From Heterocephalus glaber (Eukaryota; Chordata; Mammalia; Rodentia; Bathyergidae): 64,000 nucleotides of DNA. The notes beneath the pieces were generated by a model. That model was given only the letters and a program-made list of their open reading frames with translations, was not told where the DNA came from and did no database searches. Each line of letters opens with the position of its first letter. Within the stretch, counting starts at the first letter, position 1. The translations under genes and the position numbers were made by a program. Below, in pieces: positions 46,090-57,904 of this stretch. Where the stretch lies: positions 1 through 64,000 of the forward strand of contig NW_004624801.1 in the NCBI RefSeq assembly GCF_000247695.1, given 5' to 3'.

Positions 46090-46348
46090 ATTGAGACATC
46101 ATGAGATTAATACAAGTTACCTTTGGCCTCTACAATTACAAGAAGTGCTCAAAGTGGTGGCCACTAGCTTCCAGACATTTCTTAGTATGGTGAACTACTG
46201 CTTGAGTAACCTTGGTCATTGAGATTGCTGTACATGCACTTTCAATTTCTTCTCTAAGGGCCGGCAGTGTGGTGGGTTTTCTGTGATGTAAGACATCCTC
46301 TAGGGTCCCCCATACAAGGAGTAATAACATCTGTTGAAAAAATATCAT
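46090..46348 (-). pseudogene. Tc1/mariner (IS630)-type transposase C-terminal fragment
   Basis: The minus-strand frame 46348-46136 ends with the pattern L-x-x-x-I-x(n)-V-x(n)-KKC-x-x-x-x-GHHFEH-x-L before its stop. This is typical of the end of IS630/Tc1/mariner-like transposases, where an aromatic '(G)xHFE/QHLL' tail closes the protein. Upstream residues include the WGTLEDV-type block that follows the DDE domain in such proteins. Only about 70 residues remain; the catalytic DDE part and terminal repeats are not visible. After the stop there is an AATAAA-containing AT-rich end. Judged from family pattern only. Confidence 0.5.
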
Positions 46349-46402
46349 CCTATTTTTCTTTTATTGATGTATCTATACATATTTTGGCTCTCTCTCTATA
46401 TA

Positions 46403-46406
<4 letters not shown>

Positions 46407-46446
<40 letters not shown>
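46407..46446. repeat. (TG)n microsatellite
   Basis: 40 bp of perfect TG repeat. Confidence 0.98.
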
Positions 46447-46447
<1 letters not shown>

Positions 46448-46449
46448 TT

Positions 46450-46610
46450 TTACTGATAACTCCATAAGATAGATTCTATAACTGGTTTTATTTTATAGCT
46501 GAGAAAACTAAGGCTTTGAGAGATTGTTTTTAAAGTGCCCCATTCGACACAATTAGGAAGAAGAAAGCCTAGAATTTTACTTGTCTAATCTGATCCCGGA
46601 ATCTGATTAC
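46450..46610 (+). repeat. MIR SINE fragment
   Basis: 'ataactccataagatagattctataactggttttattttatagctgagaaaactaaggctttgagag' matches the MIR core. Confidence 0.75.
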
Positions 46611-47965
46611 TTAGTACCATAATTTGTTTTTTGACTGCCCAGTGTATATCATGCTAGGCAAAGATAAATAAGATTTTATTTAGTTTAGATCATCAGTGGT
46701 TCTAAGAAATTACTGAGAGAGTTATGGACAAATTAACATAAAGACAGTAAGTGCTAGAATAGGGTATGTGTATGTGAATGGAGTGAGGGAAATGGAGGGG
46801 TGCTCTTCCAGAAAAAAAGAACAAGAACTGCAAAGATATCAACATGAAGAAGGAATGAAATACTGCATGAGAGGGTGTGGTAGTGGAAAAGGGTGACACT
46901 GCAGAGGTGGAGAGAGCCCATGTAATGTACCAAGTGGACTAACCTCCACTAGCCCTTGTTAGACATGAAGAGGGCAGAGTTTCAGCTATTAAAAAATATT
47001 CAGTCTACTAAGACAAAGACAAAGTACACAAATAATCATGCCAAAAATATTTTTTTACTCTGGACAAATAACTTGGTGTGGGAGTCTAAGGGAACAAATA
47101 TTTATCTAGTCTGAAGAAGTAGTGTTGAGATTTCTGGGACTGGTTACCTTGAAGTTGGGAAAAAAAGCAACAGCTGCACCATTAGTTTCTTTCTGGGCTC
47201 CATGAGTTGTATTGTGTTATAATCTACTGAAAATAAAGTACTTGCATTCATCCTATTTGGTTTGAGGGGATCTGGCTTTTTGCCCTTGTTTTGAATTGTC
47301 CAAAGCTAGATGCATCATGTTTCCTAAACTCTTTTCAAAGTGGCGGGTGTTATGTAAGTTGAGATTTTTTGAATCATTTAAGACAACTTGAACAATCTTC
47401 TGCATATTTGTAAAAAGAGTCTATTCCTAGACATCATGTTTATTTCTCAAGTGGTGGCACTATTTTTAAAAATCAAGGACTTCAAAGCCTTCAGGCACAT
47501 TTTTTAGCCATTACACAATGTTTTCCTCAAGCTTATGCAAAACAATGACACAGAGAGATCACTGGGTTTAGAGGTGGAAAACAGCAGCTTAAATTAAAAG
47601 TTTGTTAACAAATATTATGATTTGTTATTTAACAGTTGGCTTCATTTGGCATTTGGAAATTTTTCTCAAATGCAAGAGAGTATGGCATATTAAGATTTAT
47701 TTTTGTACTACTGTATAAGCACATATCTTTGGTTGAAACATAGCTGGTATATTTAACTGAAAGAAAAATGAGAAGACAATATATCTCAGAGATTTATAGC
47801 ATTTTGGAAAATATTTACAAATATATAAAACATTGTATTGATTATCCAGAACTTTCTATGCCAGTTTCTTTCTGTACTTTTAAAAAAATGAGGCACATTC
47901 AAAATAACTACTCAGATATATATATTTTTTTAATGATTCATCTTGAACCATATTTGTAATACATC
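46611..47965. other. No recognised feature
   Basis: AT-rich DNA without convincing frames or repeats. Confidence 0.4.
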
Positions 47966-47984
47966 ATTACTCTGTGTAATTCTG

Positions 47985-48239
47985 GGGTTTTTTTCCCATA
48001 AATTCTTTTACTGGTACATTTTAGGTATACAATACATTTACATTTATCATTGGGTGCTTGCACCTGTACATGATGTATCTTGGTTCTTATTTTTTTCCTC
48101 ATTACGCCTTTCACCCCCTCCACTCTTCCCTATTTACACAGACTTCGATTCCATTCTTTTCTTTTGTCATAATTTTTCCTTTCCCTTCTTTCCTTTCCCC
48201 TTCTCCTCCCACCACCCCTACCTCCTTGGACTTTTTCCT
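47985..48239 (-). mobile_element. Short 5'-truncated L1
   Basis: The minus-strand L1 3' UTR ends 'ccagtaaaagaatttatggg' with a weak A run (complement 47985-47998). It contains the same 'gtacatgatgtatcttggttc' and pyrimidine-rich complement seen in the other young L1 copies. A 19-bp target duplication attactctRtgtaattctg with one mismatch flanks it (47966-47984 and 48240-48258). The 82- and 108-codon frames on the plus strand here are antisense readings of the UTR. Confidence 0.92.
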
Positions 48240-48258
48240 ATTACTCTATGTAATTCTG

Positions 48259-49514
48259 TTGAGGGATGAAATCTCATTCTCTCTCCTCACAGTGAATGCT
48301 AAGTAGCTAATTTTTCAATGAACATATTTTTTCATGCATATGATTCATGCCATTCTCCTATCCACTTGGACTGTGAAATACCTCTAGCTTAGGATGAGCT
48401 GTTGAATATGTGGTTTTTAATGGGAATGAATGAATGATGAGTTTGTGAGATGAACTCAACACCTTTTGATTGCAGGTTTAAGTTTCAAGCACCTGTAGAA
48501 TTTACATTAATAGTACTTTTGAAAATAGAAGGAACTCTGACATATTGAATAATGTTGAATTTTCAGCACTTTGTAATGATTTAAATGCATATGTGTTAGT
48601 CTACTTTTCTTAGAAATGTCTTCAATTCTCTATATTTCTATGATTGCATGTAACTGACTTTATGATATATGTTATGGCCTAATGAAACAACTAGTTAATG
48701 GAAAGGCAGCTTCTCTTAGAATATTATTTTTACCCTTTGGGAATCCAACAGAAAAAAAGAATTCCATTATTGTCTCAGGGATTAGAGTCACAATTTTCCT
48801 GATTGGAGGCCAGTGCAACTGAAGATGAATGCTTATTAAAGCCTCTTTCTCCAAAATAAAAACTTTGATGTTAATGTCATCCAAGAACTGAGATGAGAAC
48901 TTGGAAAGGATTGGGGGGCGGGGAGTTTGCTTCCACAGGCCTTCCGGGAAGAGATCATCTTGACCAATTGGTGGAACCTCTGACTGAGTTGGGCTGTTTC
49001 TGCAGGCCATCCCCAGTTCTCACTCACCAGAAAGCTTCATCTTCTTTTGCTTTTCAGGGTAGCTTTTACTGTGAGGAAGAGAATGTGTTGAACAGCCAAC
49101 TCAAATAGTCATCTGGTTGGCAGTCAGAGCCTCAAAAATTACCTCATTGATTCTTTGACATAGATCAGCCTCATGTGAGTTTGAGTTGCATAAGCTGGAA
49201 TTTTTTTGTTTTTGTTTTTGTTTTTGCTCTTGTTGTTGTGCCTGATTACCACAGGCAAAGCTGATCAGTAAATATGATCTAAAGACATCTAGTATAGACA
49301 AAAAGACATTTTGGAGTAAAGAAATACAATTGGATTTTTTTCTAAGTCCATCCTCTTATCTACCTTTCCGCATTATAAAAATAACATGTACTCCTTGGAT
49401 AAATAATCCATTAAATAAAGTTGTAACTAACTGTAAAAAACACTGCAGACTATGGAGCACTGATGTAACTATCTTTCCTTCTAGTGTATTCTAAGCATAA
49501 ATTACCTGTTTCAG
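48259..49514. other. No recognised gene
   Basis: A less AT-rich patch around 48880-49060 contains the minus-strand 112-codon frame (49010-48672). It also contains a good plus-strand splice-acceptor-like tract before 49065. No domain is recognised, and a matching donor is only weakly suggested (49175), so I do not call an exon. Confidence 0.35.
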
Positions 49515-49760
49515 ATTGAATGAATATAGCTTATACTTATTGAATATGTCTGACATGTTAGGCACTGTGTATGTACTTTATGTGTATTAATTCACATTAA
49601 TCCCCAAAACAACATTATGAAGTGAGTAGCATTATTTCTATGCAGATCAGAATTCTCAGGCACAGAGATTTTTAAACAACTTGTCCAGCATCACAGAGTA
49701 AGTAGTGAAGCTGTGATTTAAACTAACATTTTCAAGTTTTGTTGCACACTATTAACTGTC
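49515..49760 (+). repeat. MIR SINE, nearly full length
   Basis: 'tgacatgttaggcactgtgtatgtactttatgtgtattaattcacattaatcc', 'ggcacagagatttttaaacaacttgtccagcatcacagagtaagtag' align across the MIR consensus. Confidence 0.9.
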
Positions 49761-51560
49761 ATTGTACTGGTACACTTTAGAATCTATGTCTTGCTATTTT
49801 CAATTATATTATGCAATTAGAAAAGTTTGAATAGCAATTCTGTTATTTGCAATTACACTATACAAAGGTATAAGTTTGATAACTTCCTTTACTATCGGCC
49901 AATTGGTCATGACTATATGACCCTAACTTGATTTCACTCTGAGAAGACTGAAAGTTTAATTTGCTCAACTATATAGTCAAATATTTTCCTCCCAATGGTG
50001 AGTAAACTTGACTGTTTAAGAATCAAATGTAGAACTCGATATGGTGTAAGAGCAAAATTCTCTGTTCTATATTGCCTTATAATTCCTAAATTATAGTATA
50101 TATTATGTTAAGTCATTAAAATTTATTTGAGAAATAATATTACAAACATCTAACATCTTGTTGAAGATTAGCTCAGATTGTCGCAAGGCAAAGAATGATA
50201 AATAACATAGATCAAATTAGACTGAAAGAATTAGACTGTGTTCTCCTTCAAAAACTGATGTTCAGAATATAAACGAATGGGCAATATGTAAGTACAGACA
50301 TTTCTCATTCTGATGAATTTTTACATGATGTGATTGTAGACATTCCTTTGGTTCAAGTCCATGTCCAGAAATGGTAGCCAAAGGCATTTTGGGGTGTGGG
50401 CTTGCCCTTCTCTTTCAAGTACTGAGCCTAGGAGGTTCACATCTGTCTATGATTTTTGTCTCCTTTTATCATGAAGAGTATAATATCAAAAATGAATTTT
50501 ATAAGAATGCAGAGCTTTTAATCATGAATATGGATTTGGAAACATAAAACTATATGAAAAATTCTGGCTTTTTAATTTGGTTTCTTTATTTGTTTGTTTA
50601 GTTTTGTTTGGTTAGGGAACACTAAGAAAATAAAGAAAGGATATTATGAGGCTGTCCAGAATACACTAAAATCAAATCTTTTTGAACTTGCCATATTTTC
50701 TTTTTTCTTTTTCTCTCATCTCTCCTTTTTTCATCCCCATTTTCTTTCAAGTAATACTGTAGCGACAGACTGAGCAAATGTTTTAATATAGTGTACTTAC
50801 TTATATAATATAGTATACTTACTTATAGTGTACTTATAAATACTTTCATGAAGAACTCATGATATCTTTGTAAGCAAGGTAAAGTAATGTGTGTAAAATA
50901 ATTATCTAGTGGAAAAATTGAGATCATGAACATTGACCCCCTTCCAAGAGAGAAAAGGAGAGGGGAACAGCAGCAAATTAAGATTTCTCAATCAACTGCT
51001 TCTCAAATTTTTGAGGGGCTAATATCATTCACAGAATTACTGATTGCTATTAACCTACACAGCATCAGAAAGTTAGTGCCACAGCTATAATTTACAATTT
51101 AGCTACCATCCTGGAGACTTCAGATATGTGAAACTGATGTATGAATAGTTCTGATATAGCCAACTAAGAAATAGCTAATAGCATATATCATAGCATAGAT
51201 GGACGTTTACGATCCAAAAGAAGGAAGCTAACAGAATCTTTATACTCCCTGTCATATATTTAGTTTCATTATTTCTAGGGGCTGCATTTTTAGAATTGCA
51301 TTGATTTCAAATTGAAGTGCATTCAGAAAGGTGTTAATGGGTGGTAATGGTTAGATACAATTTTAAATGAAAAAAAGAAAACAATGGATAGTTGAAAAAT
51401 TTGAAGGCTAAAAAACCTAATGGTAATTTATTCCAAATATCAACAATAACAATCTATGGAAGAAAAATAGGTTTCTCAGTGTAATTTACAAACCACTATT
51501 ACTGACATTAATGATTGGAGGCTTATGGAGTAATATTTTGACTCAAGGCAAGGATGAGTT
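49761..51560. other. No recognised feature (1.8 kb)
   Basis: AT-rich; a local 'tatagtgtacttactta' duplication occurs near 50785-50830. No repeats of known family recognised. Confidence 0.4.
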
Positions 51561-51576
51561 AAGAAATTAAATTTCC

Positions 51577-51664
51577 GGGGCCGGGGATTTAGCTCAGTGG
51601 TTTCGCCGCCTGCTTTGCAAGCACAAGGACCCAAATTCGATCCCCGATACAAAAAAAAAAAAAA
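51577..51664 (+). mobile_element. ID-like SINE, least diverged copy
   Basis: 'ggggccggggatttagctcagtggtttcgccgcc ... aaattcgatccccgatac' with an A17 tail. Perfect 16-bp duplication aagaaattaaatttcc (51561-51576 and 51665-51680). Several CpGs are retained, consistent with a recent insertion. Confidence 0.96.
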
Positions 51665-51680
51665 AAGAAATTAAATTTCC

Positions 51681-52526
51681 TCCAAACAGATTTTCAGATT
51701 TTTCTCACAAAACATAGCTACAATGGTTTGTTTTCAAGAATAGCCTGAGTTACAGTCAAAAATATTTTTGAAGAAAATCTTCATGAAAGAAATGTTAAGC
51801 TAGAGACTTCCAAATTTGCCTGCAATAGAAAAAATTCTTAATTCTATGAATCTGTAAAATTATATTAAGATTTGTTTTGCTTTTCAAGTAAATCTTGATG
51901 CATACTCTACATATTTGATTAGATTTGACAGTTAATTAAATTTAAAAGAGTGCCAGCCTACAAGCTTCTTTTACTACATCTTCTCCAAGAGAAAGATGGT
52001 GCTGATGTGATATATTTTTCATTTCTTTACTGAGCAGTATCCAGTCAATGGGAATAGTGGCCAAGTGGCAGTTTGTAAGGCTCCACTAAAGTGGGAAAGA
52101 TAATAAATATGATGTGCATTTTCCTTGAATGCAGAAACCTTATTTGTAGGTGGTTGTGTTTTGAGAGAACAGAAATGGAGGAGCATTAACAGTTGCAGTT
52201 GCTTAAAACACATAGAATTCATTATTTCATATTTTAAAAGTTTATAGAAATAACTGAAAACTGCATATTTAACAATTTATAAATGCAGAGCCATTAAACT
52301 AAGTGTAGTTTGTTTACATTGATAAGATAGATGGTAGAGGGCAGAATAGGACTTTCCAGCGCTCCTTTCTTACCCATCTAAACATCTGCGTCTGCACTGT
52401 GTACCTGCATGCACAAACATACTTTCTCAGATACTAAGGATACCAGGTAAGAGAGTATACACTGAAGAGTGTCAGATGACAGTTTTATGTAGTTGCATCA
52501 TCATTCTCTGATCCTAGACAGCACAG

Positions 52527-52530
<4 letters not shown>
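51681..52530. other. No recognised feature
   Basis: AT-rich DNA; a 67-codon minus-strand frame (52019-52222) is not recognised. Confidence 0.4.

Positions 52531-52562
<32 letters not shown>
52531..52562. repeat. (GA)n microsatellite
   Basis: About 32 bp of GA repeat. Confidence 0.97.
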
Positions 52563-52564
<2 letters not shown>

Positions 52565-53269
52565 CTTCACACAGAGGAGAGAGAAAAGTAAACACTGAAT
52601 TTTGCCTCACACCATCACATCTGGTCCATCATAGTAAAATCCAGTGCTGGGAATCCCCTCACAACCCTACTCTCCAGAGCAGTACCTACAAACTATGCCT
52701 TCAGGCTCAACTGGTGCCAAGGAGGAGTCTCTAGCTACCTGATCAAGGCCTGTCTAGAGGATGAGGTTTCCAGGCATCCCAGCACCAAGCCATCCGCGAC
52801 AGTCACAGGCTCCTGGCCTATCCATGGGACAAGCTGCCCTAGCCTCCAGATTTTTTCAGCCACAACCCAGATCCTGTAGCCCTAATCACTAGACCAGCAC
52901 CAGTGGACCCAGAATCAAGCCCGGCTTCTGGGATAGAGTCCCTAGTCCATCCCAGTGCCAGACCGGGTTCTTCCATGCAGCCCAGCCTTTAGACCTGTCC
53001 CATGATAGGTTGGCATATTTGACTTCATATCCCAAGCTGATACCACTGGACATAGGCTCCAGACCTCCCAGTTAGGATGAAGTCACTTTTTTCTTAAACC
53101 ATAAATATATCCCTCTTTCTGACCCAAATTGCAGGAAACCAACTGGATTTGCTGCTGCCAAGAACCAAACTCCTAAGCAAAAATCTTCCAATAAATGAAA
53201 CTGTGGAAATCTATATCTGTCTGTCTTTCTTTCTTCTGTTTTGGAGCATGTTGGAGAACGTTCTCATAT
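52563..53269. other. GC-richer unassigned block
   Basis: 52565-53090 is notably C-rich, with recurring CCAG/CCAGACC-type words ('gaccagcaccagtggaccc', 'tgccagaccgggttc'). It lies just 5' of the L1M ORF2 relic in the same orientation, so it may be the 5' part of that element or a separate old repeat. I cannot assign it. Confidence 0.35.
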
Positions 53270-54116
53270 ATTAGCGCTGGATTGTTCTGGAACAAGAAGG
53301 AGTATATCCTGACACAATGAAGGTCATACATGATAAGTCTATATCTAACATCATACTCAATGGTGAAAACTTGAAATATTTTCTTCTAAGATCAGAAATA
53401 AAACAAGGATATCCATTTTCACTACTTGCATTCCACATACTATTAGAAGTTCTAGCCAAAGCAATTAAGCAAGAGAAAGAAATCAAATGGATCCTTTTTG
53501 GTTAGGAAGATATAAAAGTTTTACTGGTATGAAGATGACATATTCTTATATGTAGAAAACCCTAAAAATTCCACAAAATTTTGTTTAAACTAGTAAACAA
53601 ATTAAGTAACAATACAGGGTATAAAATCAACACTGAACAAACAATAACATTTCTGTACAATAATTATTAACTATCAGAAAAAGAAATTAAGAAATTATTT
53701 ACAATAGCTACAATAGAAGTAAAAACTTAAGAATAAATTTAAGCAAAGGAGTGAAAATCTGTACACTGAAAACAAAAAATATTGATGGAAGAACCTGAAG
53801 AAGACACAAATAAATGGAAGGATATCTTGCGCCCACAGGTTGGAAGACTTTATGTTGTTAAAACATTTATTTTAAGCAATCTGTCAATTCAGTGCAAAGC
53901 AATTACAGAGTCAATACAATTCCATCAAAATTACAATGATTTTTTATTTTTTTTTTACAAGAAAACGTCCCAAAATTCATATGGAACCATACTACACCTT
54001 GAATGTTCAAAGCAAACTTGAGCACAAACCTAGAGGCATAGCATCTGACTTCAAAATATACTGCAATTTAATAGTAATCAAAGCTTTATGGTACTGGCAT
54101 AAAGAAGAAACATAGG

Positions 54117-54200
54117 GCCGGGCATTTAGCTCAATGGTTCCACCGCTTGCCTCGCAAGCACAAGGACCCCAGTTCGATCCCCGGTACCAGAAAGAAAAAG
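54117..54200 (+). mobile_element. ID-like SINE within L1M
   Basis: 'gccgggcatttagctcaatggttccaccgc ... cagttcgatccccggtaccag' with a short A/G-rich tail. Perfect 15-bp duplication aagaagaaacatagg (54102-54116 and 54201-54215). Confidence 0.95.
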
Positions 54201-54660
54201 AAGAAGAAACATAGGCCAACAGAACAAAACAGTGTGAGATCCACAGTAGCTGAGATAAAACGATCAACATAAGTGGATGAATACATAGTGGCCATCAGTG
54301 TATGAATATAAAGAAAATATGACATGCATATACACAATGAGATAGTCTTCCATCCTAACAAAGAACAAAATTCTCTCATTTATGACAACATGGATAAAGC
54401 TGGAGAACATATGCTAAATGATATAATCCAGGCACAGAAAGACAAATACTTTGTGATCTCTATTACATTTGGAATCTTACAAGTGTTTAACTTGAAGTAA
54501 AGAGTAGGATAGTTGCTACAGGGGCTTGGCAGGTGGGTAGCTTAGGGAGGGGGTTATTGATCAAAGGATTCAAAATTTCAATTAGACAGAAAGAATAAGT
54601 TTAAGAAATCTATTGTATCAGAGAGCTTTAGTTATGAACAATGTATTATGTGTTGAAAAT

Positions 54661-54916
54661 TTCTATAAATGTAGATTTTAAGTGTTGTCACTCTAAAAAA
54701 TACATAAAACAATCCGTATGTTAATTAGCCTGATTAAGCCATTTATATATATATATGTACTTCAATAAATCATGTACAAGATAAATGTTTCTATAAATGT
54801 AGATTTTAAGTGTTGTCACTCTAAAAAATACATAAAACAATCCGTATGTTAATTAGCCTGATTAAGAAATTTATATATATATATGTACATATATGTATGT
54901 ATACAGGACTTTTTAC
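54661..54916. repeat. 128-bp tandem duplication in L1M 3' UTR
   Basis: The unit beginning 'ttctataaatgtagatttt' recurs exactly 128 bp later (54661 and 54789) with almost no differences until the (TA)n/TATATGTAC stretch. The near identity indicates a recent duplication or an assembly artefact; a sequence gap begins 78 bp downstream. Confidence 0.95.
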
Positions 54917-54994
54917 CATTTTAACTGTATATTTCATTACTGTTCATAATTAAAAGGACTCAGTTCTTTTGAATGCCTTCTTTCTTACTCATTC

Positions 54995-55094
54995 NNNNNN
55001 NNNNNNNNNNNNNNNNNNNNNNNNNNNNNNNNNNNNNNNNNNNNNNNNNNNNNNNNNNNNNNNNNNNNNNNNNNNNNNNNNNNNNNNNNNNNNN
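54995..55094. other. Assembly gap (100 N)
   Basis: Exactly 100 undetermined bases, the conventional placeholder for a gap of unknown length. Confidence 0.99.
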
Positions 55095-55221
55095 GTCTGA
55101 GGGGACTGAGGAAATTTAACTTTTATTTTTAATGGGGAAGATTCAAATGATTAGTAGTTTTAAGTAGTTCAAATGTAATATTGAACATCATTTTCATTTC
55201 TGTTTTGATTTTGATTAGTTG

Positions 55222-55308
55222 TTTTGTTTTTTTTTTGGTACTCTGGATCAAACTCGGGACCTTGCACTTGCGACTCAGCAGCAGAACCACTGAGCTAAAA
55301 CCCTGGCC
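55222..55308 (-). mobile_element. ID-like SINE
   Basis: A poly(T) tail (55227-55236) is followed by 'ggtactctggatcaaactcggg' and 'ccactgagctaaaaccctggccc', a reverse-complement ID body. The flanking 'ttgatttgtt'-like repeat is imperfect. Confidence 0.9.
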
Positions 55309-57398
55309 CTTGATTTGTTTTTTTAAACTTGAAATGCTCCCCTAGAGGTTGACTACCTGTTATCAGGCATCTTTAACTGCGCTATATTAGTTTTTCTACT
55401 AAATGTGTCTTTAATGGTGTCTGCACATTTGTAAATATTTTGATGAAAAATAACTAAGTAATTCTAAGAATTTCAAAATTCACAATATCAAGGTGACTTT
55501 TAAACTTCACTCTGATGTTAGAATTTTTGGAACAAATCATAAAAGCTATGATCAAGTAAGGTTTGTATGCACACCCATACAGTTAGACTGTAACTGGTTC
55601 AATTAACTATTGCTCATGTAGCAACTATTAACTTTCTATACAACTATTTAGTAGAAAAATGAGATCTCATTTTTTTATCACAGTGATTTTTTTTATAGAC
55701 AAAATTCTGGATTTATAAGAAGAACACAGCTACAATATATGTATTCCTGAAAAGTTAAAAAGTTTGTTTTGTAAAATTGTAAACATAACAACACTTAGCG
55801 AAACATGGCCAGGTTGGATCATACACATTCCATCCATTGTTATAACCACAGCACTAACAAAAACAAGTACTGGTACTTGAGATAACTTGGACGCTGGTAG
55901 ACAGTAGCTCAACATGCCTGGACCTACTTCTAAGGACAGGAAAAATGCTCAAGAGCGAGTAGAGTGGAAATGCTGACTTACATACACTAAGACTATAAAA
56001 TCTAAAGAGGAGATCTGATCAGAGGGGCTGCTTAAAGGGTGGGAACAGGAGGAATTAAAAGGGAGTCAAAGCCAGTGGGAAAGAACAAGGAAGGCACTGG
56101 ATCAGCTTTGAGGAGAAAAGCTGCTTCTGTCAATGTCGTCAATGCCAAAATAACCCTTTCTTCTCATAAACATGGGAGATGCTGACTTGCACGCAACATC
56201 AGGCCTGAAAATAATAAAAGGCAGCAGCTGAAAATAAGAGATTACATGATTTCTGAGAAGGCAGGACAAAGAGCAGCATCCAATATTGGGCAGATGATAT
56301 AAAATAAGAAAACTGAAGCCTTGTATTACTGTTGCTCACGTCTACTTGTTACGAAGCTTCTCTGACTCTAAGTGACTCATAACATAAACCAATAATAAAA
56401 TAAATTAATACAAATATACTGACTTAATTTCCAGGAGCATGCAGTGCCTAGTGTATGGCCTGTGAGGGAACTGAGTTTATTCCCTGATTGAACCATTGTT
56501 TTATTATTTTCTTTAATATTTCTATCTGTAGAGTGGTTTATCTTCTGAATTTGTTTGTATGCCCCTAAAATCTGCCTCTGGTAATCTGTGGGTAAAAGTT
56601 GTTAGTTATATAAAACAAAGGAAAATTTTCTCTTATTCTTTTAAATGAGAATTAGATTTTGGCATCCGATTTGGTCCCTGAAATGTCCTGAGAAGCCTAG
56701 CCATTTCTTTGGAGTTTTGATGAATAAAAGACTGTGTACTCTTTACCTTTGAAATCTGACTAAAGAAACATGCTACACTCCAAAACATTCATTTCCTCCA
56801 AAAATTTCTTGGAGCTTTTTGTCCAAAGCCTCTTCTTTACTTTCCTGGATCATTTCTGAGACTTTGATCATTTTCTGTTTGGTTTGCCCTTATCAGGAAG
56901 ATCACTGATACTAAAATGAATGGTGAAAAGGAGATCAGCACCACGAAGGTGGAATTGGAAGGCTATGATAAATTATGAGATGGAGGAAGCCAGGTTAGGA
57001 AAACAGACTTTCCAAGCTTAAAATGCACTCCAACCTTATGAGATAATAAATTTAATAGTGTCCTTCAACCTTCTTTCAGATTTGTGTAAGCTGATGATAA
57101 ACTGTAATTTTTCTGTTTCAAAGGGAAAGGAGCACAAACATCTTTGGCCACCAAAAGAGCTCAGCTCTTACAACATAGTTTGATGAGCTAAGTGTAAATG
57201 AATCAGAAAACATACGGGTTGAATTTCTACCATTATACTCCTGGAAGGCCCCTTTTATTCTTCTTTAATAAAAAAAAACAACAATGTATTGGAACAACAG
57301 AGTTTAGATTTTTCTGAATCAAATTTGAGAAACCAGCTCAAGAAATTCTTCTGAATCTGAATGAACAAAAGTTGCTTCCCTTTTCCTTTTAATTTTAG
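55309..57398. other. No recognised feature (2.1 kb)
   Basis: AT-rich, apparently single-copy DNA. A 61-codon minus-strand frame (55730-55915) is not recognised. Confidence 0.4.
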
Positions 57399-57481
57399 CA
57401 TTTCTTTTGACTTTCTTGGTCTTCATTTGTCTAAGTGCCCAATGAAGAAAATAAGCAACTTTGTGCAAGCTGACTTGAAAG
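57399..57481 (+). other. Candidate isolated exon
   Basis: A long pyrimidine tract (57376-57397) leads into TTTTAG (57393-57398). 83 bp later there is a near-consensus donor AAAG/GTAAGT (57478-57487). The interval has one frame open along its whole length (from 57400) and an in-frame ATG at 57441. The length is typical of an internal exon. No neighbouring exon is recognised and the peptide matches nothing I know, so this could be a lncRNA exon or a chance pairing of splice-like sites. Confidence 0.25.
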
Positions 57482-57904
57482 GTAAGTGTCCATTTTAGGA
57501 GCTTCCTTTAATAAAAATCAGGTGCTGCAGTTACCTATCTATTTATCTTACAAAATTTCTTTTGAGACTGTTGCTGGCACTTCCATTTTAATCACGTCAA
57601 ATAGCTAGATAGATTTGACCGAAGCGGTCTTCATATCCCAATAATATGGCTGGGCTCCCACTATCAAAGTCTATATTTTTCTAATACCAGTTCTCTAATG
57701 TCCAAATAGTATATATTAATTCAACTATATAAATTCCTCCAAGTTGTGATAATATCATTTTGGTCAGAGTACACTTTACCAAATTTAAATCTCATCCATA
57801 TGTCTATATCAAGAAACTATATATAAACAATTAAAGCAGAGTTGAGGACTTGCAAAAGCCTAGTTGGTCATTAGGTTCCCCTAACATAAAAAATTGCATT
57901 AATG
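57482..57904. other. No recognised feature
   Basis: AT-rich spacer between the candidate exon and the MLT1-type LTR. Confidence 0.4.

Larger units (their letters stand above)
53270..54960 (+). repeat. L1M with ORF2 remnant and 3' UTR
   Basis: 53270-54100 holds ORF2 reverse-transcriptase remnants: a frame at 53317-53505 with the IILNGE block, a degraded catalytic YEDD-like motif near 53528-53545, and the KWKDI block at 53810. 54216-54960 is the 3' UTR, with 'caaaggattcaaaatttcaattagacag' and 'gttaattagcctgattaag'. An ID SINE (54117-54200) splits the two. Several frameshifts; inactive. Part of the 3' UTR is tandemly duplicated. Confidence 0.9.

Noticed and set aside
47943..48306. Overlapping 108- and 82-codon plus-strand frames rich in Phe/Pro/Ser
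   Set aside because: They are antisense translations of the pyrimidine-rich complement of a young L1 3' UTR.
48672..49010. 112-codon minus-strand frame near an acceptor-like site
   Set aside because: The acceptor-like tract is on the other strand, there is no good matching donor, and no homology is recognised; listed only as an unassigned region.
54661..54916. CRISPR-like direct repeats
   Set aside because: Two long adjacent units without spacers in a mammalian L1 3' UTR; it is a tandem duplication.
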